From the NCBI GenBank assembly GCA_012274205.1, contig JAAOZY010000339.1, positions 1 through 15,845 of the forward strand: a DNA stretch of 15,845 bases, read 5' to 3'. This DNA is from Betaproteobacteria bacterium. GTDB taxonomy: Bacteria > Pseudomonadota > Gammaproteobacteria > Burkholderiales > SG8-39. A model generated the notes under the pieces. That model had not been told where the DNA came from. It saw nothing but the letters and a program-made list of their open reading frames with translations, and made no database searches. Positions 14,481 to 15,845 of this stretch are shown in pieces. The first letter of the stretch is position 1; the number at the start of each line of letters is the position of its first letter. Position numbers and translations under genes: made by a program.

Positions 14481-15068
14481 TCATGCGCGCACCGGGCGCG
14501 CTTCGCGGATGTCGGAATGCGGCGGAAAGACTTTCCAGTCGCGCTCTTCCTGCCGGTAGAACTCGCGCCGGTTCAGCTGCTCCAGCGCCAGGCCGTACAT
14601 GTGGAAATTCAGCAGCGGCGCGTCGATGTGGATGGAATGCAGGTCGTCCGGCATGAAAGACACGCCCGAGCCCTGGCGCACTACGTGCTGGCCTTTCTCG
14701 CGCACGCCGTTGTCGGCCGTGCGGTCGTAGAAGCGGTTCAGTTCCTCCCCGGCGACGCCGACGATCACCGCCCAGGTAGTGTGATTGTGCGCGGGCGTAT
14801 GATGCCCGCCGAGCGAGGAATTGACGTACAGGGCATAGCGATGGTCGCTATCCTCGGACAGGCGATACAGGCAGGACTTGCGCGCCCCGCCGGGCGCAGG
14901 CGGCGGAAAATCCTGCGCCGTGAACAGGTCGGTGCGCGCCGCGAGCCGGATCAGCCGCTGGCGTATCTTCGCCAGGGCCTGGCGCGTGACGCCCTCGCCC
15001 TGTTCAATGGCGCGGATGTCGGCCACCGCGGCTTCGATTTCGCGCGTGCGCTCCAGTGTTTTGTCCAC
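14481..15068 (-). CDS. Cysteine dioxygenase-family cupin (thiol dioxygenase-like)
   Basis: This 195-residue cytoplasmic non-haem iron enzyme of the cysteine dioxygenase type adds O2 to a thiol to give a sulfinate. The iron ligands should be H94 and H96 (PAHNHTTWAVIVGVAGEEL) and H144 (PDDLHSIH). H156 and Y158 (NFHMYG) correspond to the His-Tyr of the catalytic triad. By hand alignment, the triad serine is replaced by N154, and the cysteine that crosslinks to tyrosine in mammalian enzymes is a valine (V101). The real substrate may therefore be cysteine, 3-mercaptopropionate or another thiol. The start is GTG at 15068, with a strong AGGAGGAG site just upstream. It lies 39 bases after the Bug receptor gene and before the rhodanese gene, in one apparent operon. 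Confidence 0.85.
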   Translation of the reverse strand: MDKTLERTREIEAAVADIRAIEQGEGVTRQALAKIRQRLIRLAARTDLFTAQDFPPPAPGGARKSCLYRLSEDSDHRYALYVNSSLGGHHTPAHNHTTWAVIVGVAGEELNRFYDRTADNGVREKGQHVVRQGSGVSFMPDDLHSIHIDAPLLNFHMYGLALEQLNRREFYRQEERDWKVFPPHSDIREARPVRA

Positions 15069-15107
15069 GTCTGCTCCTCCTGCACCGTTGGCGGCGCGAT
15101 AGTGTGT

Positions 15108-15845
15108 TTATTGCGCCTTGATGCCGGCTTGCTTCACCACTTTTCCCCACGTCTCGTACTCGCGCTCCATGTACTGCGCAAGCTCCGTTGGGGAACTCGG
15201 GCTGGGCTCCAGTCCCTGCTTGTGCAGCAGCTCCACCACTGCGGGGTCGCTCAGCGCCTTCACCAGTTCGCGGTTGAGCCGGTCCACGATGTCCTTCGGC
15301 GTCTTCGCCGGTGCCAGGTAGGCATACCAGTTCATCGCTTCGAAGCCGGGGTAGCCAGATTCGGCTACGGTAGGCACGTCGGGCAGCAGCGCCGCGCGCT
15401 TGGGGCCGGTGGTGGCAATCGCGCGGATCCTGCCCGCTTTCACCTGTCCCCCGGAGGACACCGGCGTGGCAAATATCGACGTCACCTGCCCCCCGAGCAT
15501 GCCCTGCATTGCCGGACCGCCGCCCTTGTAGGGCACGTGCAAAATGTCGATGTTCGCGCGGATTTTCAGCAGCTCGCCGGCCAGGTGGCCGGCGCCGAGG
15601 ATGCCGGAGGAGCCGAAGGTCACCGTGCCCGGCTTGTCCTTGGCGAGTTTGACGAAATCAGCCAGCGTCTGCACCGGCAGCGACGCCTGCACCACCAGCA
15701 CGTTGGAGAACACCACCGCCATGGTGATCGGCGCGAAATCGCGCAGCGGAACATAGCCGAGATTGGAAATGACATGCGGCGCCACTGCGAGCGAGCCCAC
15801 GCTGCCGAGCAGGATGGTGTAGCCGTCCGGCGCCGCGTGCGCGAC
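15108..15845 (-). CDS. Bug-family tripartite tricarboxylate transporter substrate-binding protein (5' end outside the window)
   Basis: The visible 245 residues are the C-terminal three-quarters of a Bug (TctC-like) periplasmic receptor, normally about 320 residues. The reading frame is open to the right edge, so the signal peptide and N-terminus lie outside. Family marks are APDGYTILLGS at the edge, GAGHLAGELLK, VPYKGGGPAMQGMLGGQV, and PDVPTVAESGYPGFEAMNWY. Such receptors bind carboxylated or small organic solutes and either feed a TctAB-type transporter or act as sensors. Transporter membrane genes are not seen here, as is common for Bug paralogs. It is the first visible gene of the operon with the cupin dioxygenase and the rhodanese, which suggests its ligand is the compound they process. 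Confidence 0.93.
   Translation of the reverse strand, partial: VAHAAPDGYTILLGSVGSLAVAPHVISNLGYVPLRDFAPITMAVVFSNVLVVQASLPVQTLADFVKLAKDKPGTVTFGSSGILGAGHLAGELLKIRANIDILHVPYKGGGPAMQGMLGGQVTSIFATPVSSGGQVKAGRIRAIATTGPKRAALLPDVPTVAESGYPGFEAMNWYAYLAPAKTPKDIVDRLNRELVKALSDPAVVELLHKQGLEPSPSSPTELAQYMEREYETWGKVVKQAGIKAQ

Overview
This is a GC-rich window from a chromosome of a betaproteobacterium. The grounds are the high GC at third codon positions, a Bug-type (tripartite tricarboxylate transporter) periplasmic receptor, a glutaminyl-tRNA synthetase of beta/gamma-proteobacterial type, and LysR and carboxymuconolactone-decarboxylase-like genes of the kind common in Burkholderiales and relatives. I cannot fix the order or genus. 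I see no tRNA, rRNA, CRISPR array, phage gene or transposase. Nearly all of the window is ordinary coding sequence with short gaps.

Layout from the left. Positions 1-241 hold no convincing gene but contain a 126-bp element (61-186) bounded by 13-bp perfect inverted repeats, either MITE-like or a structured 3' end. Next is a PAS/LuxR-type regulator (minus), divergent from a 43-residue membrane microprotein (plus). A tightly packed minus-strand operon follows (3821 down to 1356). It encodes the two halves of a split thiamine-pyrophosphate 2-oxoacid decarboxylase of the sulfopyruvate/phosphonopyruvate type, a PcaC-like carboxymuconolactone decarboxylase-family protein and a 3-hydroxyisobutyrate-dehydrogenase-family reductase. 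This looks like a small catabolic route whose substrate the sequence does not name.

Divergent from that operon is glnS (plus), with an unusual start region: a -10 element, an 11-codon leader ORF and no Shine-Dalgarno sequence. After glnS come a medium-chain reductase and an MFS transporter whose TTG start overlaps the reductase stop. A convergent LysR regulator follows, then a divergent DUF3563-like small protein, a minus-strand sirtuin, a 70-residue conserved-looking small protein and the potassium transporter kup with a readable sigma70 promoter.

The right end is a minus-strand operon running in from beyond the edge: Bug receptor (5' end cut off), a cysteine-dioxygenase-like cupin and a four-domain rhodanese protein with only one catalytic cysteine. 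Together they suggest uptake and oxidation of a small thiol or organosulfur compound. This is the most interesting set in the window. The sulfopyruvate-decarboxylase-like operon could share an organosulfur theme with it, but the two lie about 9 kb apart and any link is speculation.
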